From: Shewanella salipaludis
GTDB taxonomy: Bacteria; Pseudomonadota; Gammaproteobacteria; Enterobacterales; Shewanellaceae
Assembly (NCBI RefSeq): GCF_012911865.1
Contig: NZ_JAAXYH010000001.1
Location: 62,001-126,000, forward strand
DNA: 64,000 nucleotides
Direction: 5' to 3'
In this document: piece after piece, positions 38,601-46,394 of the stretch
Numbering within the stretch: position 1 is the stretch's first letter
Layout of the letters: each line of letters starts with the position of its first letter
Translations under genes and position numbers: made by a program
The notes under the pieces: generated by a model
Seen by the model: the letters and a program-made list of their open reading frames with translations, nothing else
What the model was told of the DNA's origin: nothing
The model's database searches: none

Positions 38601-39110
38601 AAGCACGTATTTTTTCAAATCGCTACCGAGAACAAACCCGTAATAAAAAGTGACATCGCCCTTAGTTGTAATTAACCCATTGTCCAGATCAATCATGATC
38701 CGATCAATTTTGCCGATATCATCAGGAAGAGATTGAGATATCCAATTCAAGGGGCCGTTTTGAAGAACTTCTGCAAAGTCATTGCTTAGAACATCCGTAT
38801 AGAGCATAGACTGAACACCATCTTCTTCCGAGATTAGCGCGATGCGAACTTTTTTCTTATCCGCACTTTGATAAACGGAAAAATTATTCACGTTTTCTTG
38901 GAATATTTGTTCTGTTTCCCAAGGTGCCTGTGAGTCAATCGGTTGATGGATGACGCGAAGTTTTTGATCATTGCCGATGGCAAAAATCAGTGGCAGCCCT
39001 TTCATATCGATAAGTGCCTGCATTTTGTGTCCTGCATCTACGGGTTTGATGGCTGCATAGTTGGTTATTAATTCACCCATATGAGTGAAACTGGTAGCTG
39101 TAGTGTTCAT
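35700..39110 (-). CDS. Large protein of unknown function: strand-rich N-half, amphipathic-helix C-half
   Basis: I do not recognise this 1136-aa protein. Residues about 1-430 are strand-rich with repeated 'GLPLIFAIGNDQKLRVIHQ'-like and 'GIFLLYNSNGTPVLVF'-like segments and look like a beta-propeller or lectin-type repeat domain. From about 570 the chain becomes helical; 'HPFKWIGHAISTVFQGIKSV', 'FQKIRSFVVKIRNKVVSFII' and following segments are strongly amphipathic and basic. A further helical block with hydrophobic, possibly membrane-inserting segments (for example 'ALGGVLAGFGGALKSIINAF') runs to the C-terminus. No signal peptide. The start ATG overlaps the upstream gene's stop (ATGA), so the two are translationally coupled. 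The build suggests a large pore-forming or cell-binding effector, by inference only. Confidence 0.6.
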   Translation of the reverse strand: MNTTATSFTHMGELITNYAAIKPVDAGHKMQALIDMKGLPLIFAIGNDQKLRVIHQPIDSQAPWETEQIFQENVNNFSVYQSADKKKVRIALISEEDGVQSMLYTDVLSNDFAEVLQNGPLNWISQSLPDDIGKIDRIMIDLDNGLITTKGDVTFYYGFVLGSDLKKYVLPGNGSEIMGVQIGSYMDDQGIFLLYNSNGTPVLVFTPFGTQPGASNIRYNLKGWVGSIALHRTGTGTDQIFCAGDALNLHKNHRSNLELIPAKKDTTLVVPSVSSDESGVTIFLLQQTNVGESKLLYLTNRYLNGETNEFSEEWTSAIPILDDVKQYTSVKGTLDNNHLVVANSHDQLSHWFFDPVSTMWRTQGICIEGPDDILEFDSYTTSMCLEDNTSESAGYLCGEKCYISASGNVKAEVNGVSLQLGPDQPKLTKTDLTGTVSVIMPTMGLDTPLIQIGRDIGNVSEVIDPAHLAMQRLTKINGAEQFNKIRTHDGLPLWNNGNRPSDTNLDQAAKVLGQLVKNRHEMFQEQRAKILGEHHNNDYLQDDTWGAKFEENGDISFLGSQAAKDEVDPNKTSGGFHPFKWIGHAISTVFQGIKSVFQKIRSFVVKIRNKVVSFIIRIGNKIITYVINTIEEIFPFMTYVFDAIKLVFRKVIGFLGAVLGLDDIWVTHKIITKTTRNGSDAQIDYFEKQASSWENYITNNIQDLLEKFDEAGSASDPGGSGQSAFEKVLNAFANPLINFSFYHLQHSGAMKILSKIGVSDLPLVGDYLEQQEKMMKEMKAIIDEEVRAVTHAISHPLQFKKNIIAIIKPFAKRVLEITQGILTGMADALIGALRHAQQMLNTPLKLPFFSAFYKFLGRTYDPDQDWNEDLTFLDLTSLIIAIPTSVSYRIFTLGKKIKNKVPDGFGDREMFDTILAPAAVNELNLAQSANTPIGLTSVPQANQDVDEIQKVIHFYGALGGVLAGFGGALKSIINAFIPEDVPLKVNFVTSLILSSLTMPIQGYDSEEKKAKAAYGLRWTAFIIALIKNIVFQSPSGEQKLTKKTRRIGVLVAESVTTVIDPTADILDWPGGFSFTSHCCARIGGMTNAINQVKTPPNPNVALVAVSFSTAGAIIVFFNSIFNVNNYEKNLHHGIIN

Positions 39111-41071
39111 AATGTTTCTTTTTGAAATGAAGTGGGCTTAGAAAGCTGGTTGAGATCAGCCGTTTGAGGAGCGTATGCCGCTTGCAGGTTGACGATAGAA
39201 TTATAGTCGCTCGAATCGTCAGCCTGTTGGAAGGACATGCCCGCATAAATGTAAACATTACAGAGAGGTAAAATAACACGGGGAAACGTAAGCCAAGGCG
39301 TGATCTCTTTTTTAACGTCTTCCAATATGTCCTTAGTGTTGAGACATTCGTAGTAACCCTGAGAATTAATCATATTATTACCTCCTTCTACAACGCTATC
39401 TTCGTTTTGTATAATCCCGAACTTATTCTCCCCATCTACTTTGGTCGTAATTTGGAAGCCGCCGCTTGCATCTGGGGTAAGACGAATAGTTAGAATTTGA
39501 CATTCAGGGTTCTGGCCTGCTGGCATACCATCGCATTCGTAATTTGCAGCTTCACCTTTCTTTTTATTCGTTTTAAAGGCAGTAGTCCAGTATTCGTGCA
39601 AGTAATTATTAAAAACTTGGCAATGCAAAACGATTTCACAACCACGATTATCTTCCTCTGAATAAAAATCAACTGTGATTCTTGGCGAGTATTTCATGTC
39701 GAGATTCATAGTGTCTCCCGTAGTCGCGCCTGATTTGGGATTGAAGGTACTGAAGCCATCGTAGGCGTTAATCAATCTTTCTGGTAAGGTTACGCCATCT
39801 TTAATCAATGTGGATATCGGGACGGATTGATAAATCCAATCTGTTGTTGATTTCACAGTCAGACTTTGATTTGACGACATCGACGGCCCCCCAAAAATTA
39901 GCTGCGATCCAAAGTTTGGATCTTTTGCTAATTTCGTAAAAGCGTTGTTCAATTCGGTGACGAGCTGATCAATAACCGGAGTGATAATACCGTCATTGAA
40001 TAGTGCTGCATCAATACCAAAGACCGAATACCCAAGTAAAGCATCTTGTTTTGAGATAAGTGAAGGCATGGATGTATCGCGCGGTGCAAGGGCATCTGGT
40101 GATGTATTCATCATGTAGTTTACGCTGGAACGATTTAGGTCTTGTTCTCCATCTTGGGAAACATAAGACACTGAATAGGTCATCGCCCGAGGCTGAAATA
40201 AGGCAGGATCGCTTTCTTTCAAGTTTGGTAAGGTGACCACGTAACCAAGAACATAAGGGCTTTTAGAACCCTTTAGTGTGTTGTTAAGGTAAGAAGACAG
40301 CATTAACTGAATTTTTTGTGTATATTCCTTTTGCTCTTCATTCGCGGTAAAAACAGTAATGTAATTAATAAAATCCGCGTTTTCTAAATCAAGAAAAAGT
40401 GACTCTACAGTAAAATCTTGATCATTTAGAGTCTGCCCACTTTCTTCGAAATCGCTTTTTATTGAGGCAATCTGTCTCTCCACAGCTTCTTCTGCTTCCG
40501 GTGTGTTGTATTCTTCCAGCGCTCTTAATGTTGGGGCTGATGAAAGGTCGACATTCAGAATGACTTTCAATCCATTCAGTTCTACTGGTGTACGCATGCT
40601 GCTGCGTTTACTGTTATATGTCCCTTCGGTGAAGTCCATAATCAAATTGACGGTTCTATCCGACTGAGATTTTGCTTCGATGTAAGGTGACTTAATCGAG
40701 CCTTCGAAGCCTACGATCCGCTGAGGGCCATCCTCATCGTTATCGTCAGGTGTAAAGTCGGCAAATGCTTTTTCATATTGTGCCTTGTCTGAGGTTGAGC
40801 AACTGCACAATACTCCATCGTCATCATCCTCAATCTGCCAGTAAGTAAACTCTGTGCGTATAATTGTCTGAGTTGGATCCTTTGGGTCTTCCATTATACT
40901 TAGAAGCTTCAATTCTTTGTTTACAGCAGACATTGCCAAGCTGACTGCCATCTCATAACCACCAAGAAATGTGTTTTTCGGATTTGACAATACAACGTCT
41001 TGCAAAACCATTTCCCTACTTGCACCTGCTCTCTTTTTGTTAGCTTTCAGTTTCTCTATTTGTTCATACAT
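39107..41071 (-). CDS. Unknown 654-aa partner protein, possibly P47/TULIP-like
   Basis: I do not recognise this protein with certainty. After a basic N-terminus, 'GGYEMAVSLAMSAVNKELKL' resembles the opening helix of TULIP-fold proteins such as clostridial P47/OrfX; a second similar segment, 'FGIDAALFNDGIITPVIDQL', starts at about residue 350, suggesting two related lobes. The rest is strand-rich and acidic, without transmembrane segments or a signal peptide. It is the first gene of the pair, preceded by a long AT-rich leader and a weak AAGGTTTGAG Shine-Dalgarno. The TULIP reading is a low-confidence guess from pattern; structure prediction would settle it. Confidence 0.55.
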   Translation of the reverse strand: MYEQIEKLKANKKRAGASREMVLQDVVLSNPKNTFLGGYEMAVSLAMSAVNKELKLLSIMEDPKDPTQTIIRTEFTYWQIEDDDDGVLCSCSTSDKAQYEKAFADFTPDDNDEDGPQRIVGFEGSIKSPYIEAKSQSDRTVNLIMDFTEGTYNSKRSSMRTPVELNGLKVILNVDLSSAPTLRALEEYNTPEAEEAVERQIASIKSDFEESGQTLNDQDFTVESLFLDLENADFINYITVFTANEEQKEYTQKIQLMLSSYLNNTLKGSKSPYVLGYVVTLPNLKESDPALFQPRAMTYSVSYVSQDGEQDLNRSSVNYMMNTSPDALAPRDTSMPSLISKQDALLGYSVFGIDAALFNDGIITPVIDQLVTELNNAFTKLAKDPNFGSQLIFGGPSMSSNQSLTVKSTTDWIYQSVPISTLIKDGVTLPERLINAYDGFSTFNPKSGATTGDTMNLDMKYSPRITVDFYSEEDNRGCEIVLHCQVFNNYLHEYWTTAFKTNKKKGEAANYECDGMPAGQNPECQILTIRLTPDASGGFQITTKVDGENKFGIIQNEDSVVEGGNNMINSQGYYECLNTKDILEDVKKEITPWLTFPRVILPLCNVYIYAGMSFQQADDSSDYNSIVNLQAAYAPQTADLNQLSKPTSFQKETL

Positions 41072-41390
41072 ATCTCAAACCTTTTAAATTTGTTTTAGTG
41101 GTTGTTATAGGCTTTTATCATTGCCTATAACATGGTGTTAAAAGGCAATGGTCTTTATCTACACTATCTCTTTATCGTTTTATGATCTTTTAACACCCTA
41201 TTTGGCTGTTAAAGAGCCAGTACTTTTTGTGTAAGATGCATAAAGCCTAAATAAGCCGTTGGTAAAAACAAAGGTTAAATATATATCACTAATTATCAAA
41301 AAAATATTACATCATATTACACGGGTATTTTTCTGACGATGGGTGGTAAATATATAAAAACATCAATAAATATAACGAAGTAGAGTGGTG
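41072..41390 (-). promoter_or_regulatory. AT-rich leader of the two-gene operon with nested inverted repeats
   Basis: This leader holds a perfect 9-bp inverted repeat, GTTATAGGC/GCCTATAAC (41104-41112, 41123-41131), and a perfect 11-bp inverted repeat, GGTGTTAAAAG/CTTTTAACACC (41134-41144, 41187-41197). A short TGGCT/AGCCA repeat lies near 41202-41218. These could be operators or mRNA structures. The region is much more AT-rich than the backbone, as in xenogeneically silenced DNA. Confidence 0.5.
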
Positions 41391-41395
41391 TCGCC

Positions 41396-41700
41396 ATTTA
41401 ACAAGGCGCTGCTACGGAAAATGAATTTGACCCGTTTTAGTGGACACCCAAATGAGTCATTGAGGTGTTCCTATGCCGGCATACAGGGCTGGGAAATTAG
41501 CTCGGCAATATCGTCTCGCATTTAAAGCTGTCACTTGGTCGAACCTTTCTCGCTGTCAGTCGAGAGGCGGCTCTGGTGCGGGACAGACTTCCAAACCTCT
41601 GGGTGGCATCAGGACACATAAAGCCATTGCTGCTGTGCCGTTTCGTGGGATATCGAGGGCAGGTTGCCCTATGAGTAAAATTTGAGCTGAGCACCGCCCG
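41396..41700. other. Degenerate mobile-element debris
   Basis: ATTTAAC at 41396-41402 followed by AAGGCGCTGC matches an attC left core but has no right arm. At about 41428, TGACCCGTTTTAGTGGACACC resembles the terminal repeat of IS3-type elements, followed by a short frame (from 41473) that soon leaves any recognisable homology. No intact gene. Confidence 0.35.
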
Positions 41701-41718
41701 AGTGGATTGTACAATTTT

Positions 41719-41832
41719 ATAACAGTCGTCGATAGCATCCTGGCTTGTACTACCAAAGTCCACAGCAGTATGAGAAAGTGATGGCAAAAAATCCCGTATC
41801 TAGTTTATCGGGCCAGGATTATAAGACGTTAT
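41719..41832 (+). repeat. Possible degenerate attC site before the acyltransferase gene
   Basis: ATAACAGTC (41719-41727) and GACGTTAT (41825-41832) are complementary (ATAAC-GTC / GAC-GTTAT) with one extruded A, and the site is about 114 bp, within the attC size range. The centre is not clearly palindromic. The next gene starts three bases after the putative crossover. Confidence 0.35.
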
Positions 41833-42520
41833 GACCATTGATGTGAAAATAGCACAAACAGCCAAAGAGCTGCAGGATGCTTACAAGTTAAGGTATCAGG
41901 TTTATGTTCGAGAAGAGGGCTATTTTAAGGCAGAGCATAGCGATCTGATAGTGGACCAGTTTGATGCAATTCCCCATGCAGGTATTGTCGTGGCCTATCA
42001 AGAGGGAGAAGCGATAGGCACCATGCGGGCCAATATTGACAGTGAAATTAAGTTACCGGCTGACAGCATATTCGATTACTCGGCATATCGCGCGGCAGTG
42101 AGCGAGCAATACCATGGCAAAGTGAAATTTGGTGGGGCGGGCATGTTGGCGATCGCTAAAGAATGGCGTCATCGTCGGGATGTGTTTAAGGCATTGATCA
42201 GAGTCTGTTGTGCCTTCGGCGTTATGCACCATGCCACTCATATACTGGCCGGTGTAAACAAGAAGCAATTGGCGATATACCAAAAATTGGGTTATCAAGT
42301 GTTGGCTGAGGCTGTGTGGGTGGCACAAATTGGTGAGTATGTAGTGCCTGTGGCGATTGAATTAGCCAAGTTGAACGCATGGGCCTTTGGTTCAGTCATG
42401 CCTGATCGAGTGGGGTTAAGCAAGATGTTGGCTGGGGTGTGCCCAGATGCTGTCACACCGGACAGCAAGTTTGTCGCTGTGCCGCAAGCCAATGAAGAAT
42501 CCTTTCTGAGTCAGGTGTAA
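41831..42520 (+). CDS. N-acyl amino acid synthase / autoinducer-synthase-like GNAT protein
   Basis: The 229-aa protein 'AYKLRYQVYVREEGYFKAEH' has the R-Y-x-V-Y entry typical of LuxI-type and FeeM-type enzymes, which use acyl-ACP to acylate amino acids or related amines. 'GVVVAYQEGEAIGTMRAN'-like and 'VKFGGAGMLAIAKEWRHRRDV' (cofactor loop) follow, then 'LAGVNKKQLAIYQKLGYQVL'. Product unknown. ATG 41831 lies in the sequence GTTATG; the nearest Shine-Dalgarno-like AGGA is 13 nt away. Six bases separate it from the methyltransferase gene, so they are an operon. Confidence 0.7.
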   Translation: MTIDVKIAQTAKELQDAYKLRYQVYVREEGYFKAEHSDLIVDQFDAIPHAGIVVAYQEGEAIGTMRANIDSEIKLPADSIFDYSAYRAAVSEQYHGKVKFGGAGMLAIAKEWRHRRDVFKALIRVCCAFGVMHHATHILAGVNKKQLAIYQKLGYQVLAEAVWVAQIGEYVVPVAIELAKLNAWAFGSVMPDRVGLSKMLAGVCPDAVTPDSKFVAVPQANEESFLSQV

Positions 42521-42526
42521 AAAGTC

Positions 42527-43441
42527 ATGAAAGAAAACCAAGCTAGCCTAACGGCCTTTACCGTGTTGCAAGGGCTACTTTATGTTGCCAAACGCACGCA
42601 ATTTTCCGCGCTTGTTGCGCAAGAGCAGGTGGACTTTGCCGAACTGATATTGTCTCAATCAGCTGAAGGCAAGAAGCGCTTAGAACAAATAGATAAACCA
42701 TCTGCAAAGTGGTCAGTTAAGTTGCGTGAAGCCCTATTATTACCCGGGATCACCTTGCACTATGCCCTGAGAAAAAAATATATTGAAGAGGCCGCTCTGG
42801 ATGCCATTGCCAATGGGGTCACGCAAGTCGTGAATTTGGGGGCAGGTTTTGACGGTTTGGCATACCAACTAAGTGGTCGTTACCCTGATGTCGAGTTTAT
42901 TGAGGTCGATCATCCACAAACCCATAGGCTAAAATCCCGGGCATTGGCGGCGCAGTTAATGGGTCGCAATAACTTCCATTTTTTGAGTGTTGACTTTACC
43001 AAGCAAGAGTTGCAATCGGCATTGAGTGACTCTGAGCACTTCGATTCGAGTCAGAAAACCCTGTTTATCAGTGAAGGGGTGTTAATGTACTTGGAACAAA
43101 GTGACATAGACAAGATGTTTAATGCTATTTCTCAGTCAACCTATGCCGACAGTTCAGTTATTTTCACCTGTTTGGAACCCAAGGGCAGCCCCAAAAATAA
43201 CATGCGCTCTCTGCTGTTCGGTTACCTGAAAATGGTGGGCGAACCTATCAAGTGGATGTTGCCAAGTGAAGCCGTCGAGGACTTTTTAGCCCAGTACCAA
43301 TGCTCGTTAATGTCCTATGCGGGTACCGAAGAATTAAAACAAAAATATGTGACTCAGCCAGGTCGTCATAGTTTTCATACCGGTGAGTATCTGGTTGTTG
43401 GGCATTTTGAGACTAAAGCCAAGATGGCCGATATGGACTAA
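42527..43441 (+). CDS. SAM-dependent O-methyltransferase, PPM1/LCMT-like
   Basis: The 304-aa protein has SAM motif I 'QVVNLGAGFDGLAYQLSGRY', the acidic end of strand 2 'FIEVDHPQTHRLK' and 'FISEGVLMYLEQSDIDKMF'; this set marks the leucine carboxyl methyltransferase/TIGR00027 superfamily, which methylates carboxyl groups or makes polyketide and fatty-acid methyl esters. It follows the acyltransferase by 6 bp and precedes the kinase by 10 bp. Methyl esterification of the acyltransferase product is a reasonable inference. TTG/ATG choice: ATG 42527, with the preceding gene end supplying ribosomes. Confidence 0.8.
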   Translation: MKENQASLTAFTVLQGLLYVAKRTQFSALVAQEQVDFAELILSQSAEGKKRLEQIDKPSAKWSVKLREALLLPGITLHYALRKKYIEEAALDAIANGVTQVVNLGAGFDGLAYQLSGRYPDVEFIEVDHPQTHRLKSRALAAQLMGRNNFHFLSVDFTKQELQSALSDSEHFDSSQKTLFISEGVLMYLEQSDIDKMFNAISQSTYADSSVIFTCLEPKGSPKNNMRSLLFGYLKMVGEPIKWMLPSEAVEDFLAQYQCSLMSYAGTEELKQKYVTQPGRHSFHTGEYLVVGHFETKAKMADMD

Positions 43442-43451
43442 TGGAGGAAGC

Positions 43452-43931
43452 ATGAGAGAAAAAGGCACCTTGGTGTTCTTCTGCGGCAAGATGGGGGCCG
43501 GAAAATCGACTCAAGCCAGGCTTATCGCAACGGAGCAGAATGCGGTATTGTTGTCCGAGGATGAATGGCTGTCATCCTTGTATCCCCAACAAATCGCGTC
43601 GTTCGCTGACTACCTCAAATATTCGGCTCAATTGAAGCCCTTGGTTAAAGCCCATGTGCAGCATATCCTGGCGACGGGTACCAATGTGGTGATGGATTTT
43701 CCGGCAAATACCCGGGCTCAAAGGCAGTGGTTTCTCGCCTTGGCTGCAGAAATCAAGGCCCAGCATCGACTCGTGTATCTCGATGTGAGCGATGCCCAAT
43801 GCTTGCAGCAGATTGGTCAAAGACGCACGGAACAACCCGAGAGGGCGGCATTCGATACGGAGGCCATGTTCAAACAGGTGACCCACTATTTTGAAGCCCC
43901 GAGTAGCAGTGAAGGGCTGAATATTCTGTAA
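43452..43931 (+). CDS. P-loop kinase (AAA_33-like)
   Basis: The 159-aa protein has Walker A 'GKMGAGKS' (residues 12-19), 'LLSEDEWLSSLYP' and 'VVMDFPANTRAQRQWF', a layout shared with small nucleotide/sugar kinases and with antibiotic phosphotransferases of the chloramphenicol type. The frame is open from 43383, but GGAGG at 43443-43447 selects ATG 43452. Third gene of the acyltransferase-methyltransferase cluster; its substrate is unknown. No terminator is visible in the 235 bp that follow. Confidence 0.75.
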   Translation: MREKGTLVFFCGKMGAGKSTQARLIATEQNAVLLSEDEWLSSLYPQQIASFADYLKYSAQLKPLVKAHVQHILATGTNVVMDFPANTRAQRQWFLALAAEIKAQHRLVYLDVSDAQCLQQIGQRRTEQPERAAFDTEAMFKQVTHYFEAPSSSEGLNIL

Positions 43932-44165
43932 GGTATCCATGGGGGCCGGATGCCTGCCTGGGTTACTCGCAGATGTCAGTTCACCTATGATGGATTTTCG
44001 CCGTTTAACCATGAGCATTGCGGCTATTAGCTGACTTCGAGTGGAGATCAGTATGTTAATGTGGCATGGGTGTCACGGGTGCCTGGGCTGATGACGTCGA
44101 AACGGAGGCATAGGCATTAGCTGCCGGCCCCATGAAAATAACCTAACTTCATTAAGGATATCAGG

Positions 44166-44603
44166 ATGGATGAATTTTTAGCCGCCGCGATTGACGAAGC
44201 CAAGCAGGGGTTGGCCGAGGGGGGCATTCCTATCGGCTCTGTGTTGGTGCTCGATGGCAAGATTGTCGGCCGCGGTCATAACAGGAGGGTACAGCAAGGC
44301 AGCTCGGTGCTGCATGCCGAGATGGATTGCCTGGAAAATGCCGGCCGCCTCAGCGCCGCCGATTACCGCCGGGCAACCTTATATTCCACCCTGTCCCCCT
44401 GCGACATGTGCAGCGGTGCCGTGCTCCTCTATGGCATTCCCAGGGTCATAGTCGGCGAGAATGTGACTTTTCAGGGGCCGGAAGCGTATGTTGCATCCCG
44501 TGGTGTCGAGGTTACCGTGGTGGATAACCCCGAGTGCAAACACCTGATGGCAAGCTTCATCTCGGCAAACCCGGCGCTGTGGAACGAAGATATAGGGGAG
44601 TAA
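44166..44603 (+). CDS. Cytosine deaminase of the fungal (FCY1) type
   Basis: A 145-aa zinc deaminase converting cytosine to uracil. 'SVLHAEMDCLENAGRL' (His/Glu) and 'TLSPCDMCSGAVLLYGIPR' (two zinc cysteines) define the fold. The C-terminal 'WNEDIGE' and 'VIVGENVTF' segments match yeast Fcy1 closely and differ from the large bacterial CodA and from TadA. A single-domain dimer is expected. ATG 44166 is preceded by AAGGA. It stands alone, with no codB-like permease nearby. Confidence 0.85.
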   Translation: MDEFLAAAIDEAKQGLAEGGIPIGSVLVLDGKIVGRGHNRRVQQGSSVLHAEMDCLENAGRLSAADYRRATLYSTLSPCDMCSGAVLLYGIPRVIVGENVTFQGPEAYVASRGVEVTVVDNPECKHLMASFISANPALWNEDIGE

Positions 44604-44825
44604 TGCGCCCGGCAGCGGGGAGTCGGCAGCGGGGAACCAGGGGCAAAGGGGGAATGAAGGCGTCAGCCCCACTGTGGGCTAACCTCGGCAGCTTCCTATG
44701 ACCTGGGTATTCCCCTGCTTAAGCTCACTGTGCTCGCCAGCCTGGGATGAACAGTATTGGCTAACCAATTCGCACCGGAATTGGTTATAGTAGGCTCATC
44801 TGAATGCCTGATCTCTGGGGTTTGA

Positions 44826-46244
44826 TTGAAGTCTTTAGTTAATAGATTGTTTTCACTGGAAAATGGCAGTTTAGGGCTTATCTTTTCCGGTGTTATCTAT
44901 TGCCTTGCCGGTTTCCTCGGGCAAAGCTTACTCAGTTTACAACCGTCAAACATCACCTTGATCTGGCTGCCTTCGGGTATCGCTCTGGTGATGCTGCTCA
45001 CCTGGCGCCTGAAAGCCCTGGCATACATCTTTTTGGCCAGCCTGGTGGTGAACTCTCCCGGTATGTTTGTGGACGCGGCGCCGCTGAAGTCCCTGATGCA
45101 TATTTGCGTAGCGGCCCTGGGCGACATGCTCGCGCCGGCACTCGGATTCCTTCTGCTGCAAGCTTTCCTGCCCTCGGGGACGCGTAACGCCAGCGATCTG
45201 TTGAAGTTTGTGCTCTTGGCCGGGGTCATCCCGGTTCTGCTCTCCAGTCTGTGGTTATCGGCAAATTTAGCCGCAGGAGACTACATTCCCTGGGCGTCGT
45301 TGCCGACCATGGCGCAGCTATTCTTTTTTGCCGATATTCTCGGCATCTTGTTGGTATACCAGATTTATAACGGCTGGCTCGAACCTCAGGCATGGGTTAT
45401 CGGGCGCTGGCGCCACATAGCGCTTCCCATCATAGGGCTGCCGCTCTTCTATATGGTCGGGATTTACTTGGATCTCGGCTGGCTGTTTTATCTGATCCCG
45501 CCCCTGCTGGTGGTGCTGGCCTTCGAACTCACGCGTTTTTACCTCGGACTGCTGAGCAGCCTGTCTTTGTTGTTCATCATCCTGGCGACGGCCCATGGCT
45601 TCGGGGTGTTTGTCGGCGAGAGCCAGGCACAAACCAATACCGAGATGATGGCCTTCGTCTTGTCCTGTGCCTTGACCCTCTTCGGCATCTCCCTGCAACA
45701 CGCCCAGCTGCATAGATCGGAAAGAGACAAGCTGAGTGCCGAGAAAGAGGCGCAGTTGGATCCCTTGTCCGGGTTGTTCAATCGCCGTTCCTTCAAACCT
45801 CTGTTGCAAGCGTTGGAGGCGAAAGCCAAGGCGCAGTCGACTTCCGTCTGTGTCGCCATGCTGGACATAGATAATTTTAAAGCCATCAATGACACCCATG
45901 GCCACAGCGTTGGTGACAGGGTGATCCAGTCATTGGCACAGATCCTGCGCAATAATTGCCGCAGCGATGATATTGCCGCCCGCCTCGGCGGTGAGGAGTT
46001 CGCTCTGGTGCTCGGCGATATAGGCCTGGCACAGGCGCAGCCGGTGCTGGAGCGCATCCGCAGCAGCTTTGTCGACACGCCGATAGCCGTGGCGGGAGAC
46101 ATGATTCACTGCAGCGTCAGCATAGGGCTGGTGGAAAATAGCCAAACGGCGGGGATAGAGTCACTGTTGCAGCTGGCCGATAAGGCGCTGTACCGCGCCA
46201 AACGCCAGGGGAAAAACCGCATTGTCTGTTTCGAGGCGCAGTGA
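44826..46244 (+). CDS. MASE1-sensor diguanylate cyclase
   Basis: The 472-aa protein has an N-terminal MASE1 membrane sensor of about eight helices (residues 10-300: 'TLIWLPSGIALVMLLTWRLK'-type motif) and a C-terminal GGDEF domain. The active site is GGEEF ('RLGGEEFALVLGD'), preceded five residues upstream by the RxxD inhibitory I-site (RSDD), so it should make cyclic di-GMP under product inhibition. 'DPLSGLFNRRSF' is the domain entry. TTG 44826 is the probable start; the Shine-Dalgarno is weak. Signal sensed unknown. Confidence 0.9.
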   Translation: MKSLVNRLFSLENGSLGLIFSGVIYCLAGFLGQSLLSLQPSNITLIWLPSGIALVMLLTWRLKALAYIFLASLVVNSPGMFVDAAPLKSLMHICVAALGDMLAPALGFLLLQAFLPSGTRNASDLLKFVLLAGVIPVLLSSLWLSANLAAGDYIPWASLPTMAQLFFFADILGILLVYQIYNGWLEPQAWVIGRWRHIALPIIGLPLFYMVGIYLDLGWLFYLIPPLLVVLAFELTRFYLGLLSSLSLLFIILATAHGFGVFVGESQAQTNTEMMAFVLSCALTLFGISLQHAQLHRSERDKLSAEKEAQLDPLSGLFNRRSFKPLLQALEAKAKAQSTSVCVAMLDIDNFKAINDTHGHSVGDRVIQSLAQILRNNCRSDDIAARLGGEEFALVLGDIGLAQAQPVLERIRSSFVDTPIAVAGDMIHCSVSIGLVENSQTAGIESLLQLADKALYRAKRQGKNRIVCFEAQ

Positions 46245-46394
46245 TGATCGCCAGCCTAACGTAAGCTGCCGGGGCGCATTTCCCCGAGTCAGCAACAGTG
46301 TTAATAAAGCCTTAAGCTTGGCCCCATAGATTGCATGGAAATAGCGGATGCTCGATAACGTTTATGCGTCCGGCGCATCATATAAGGAATTAAA

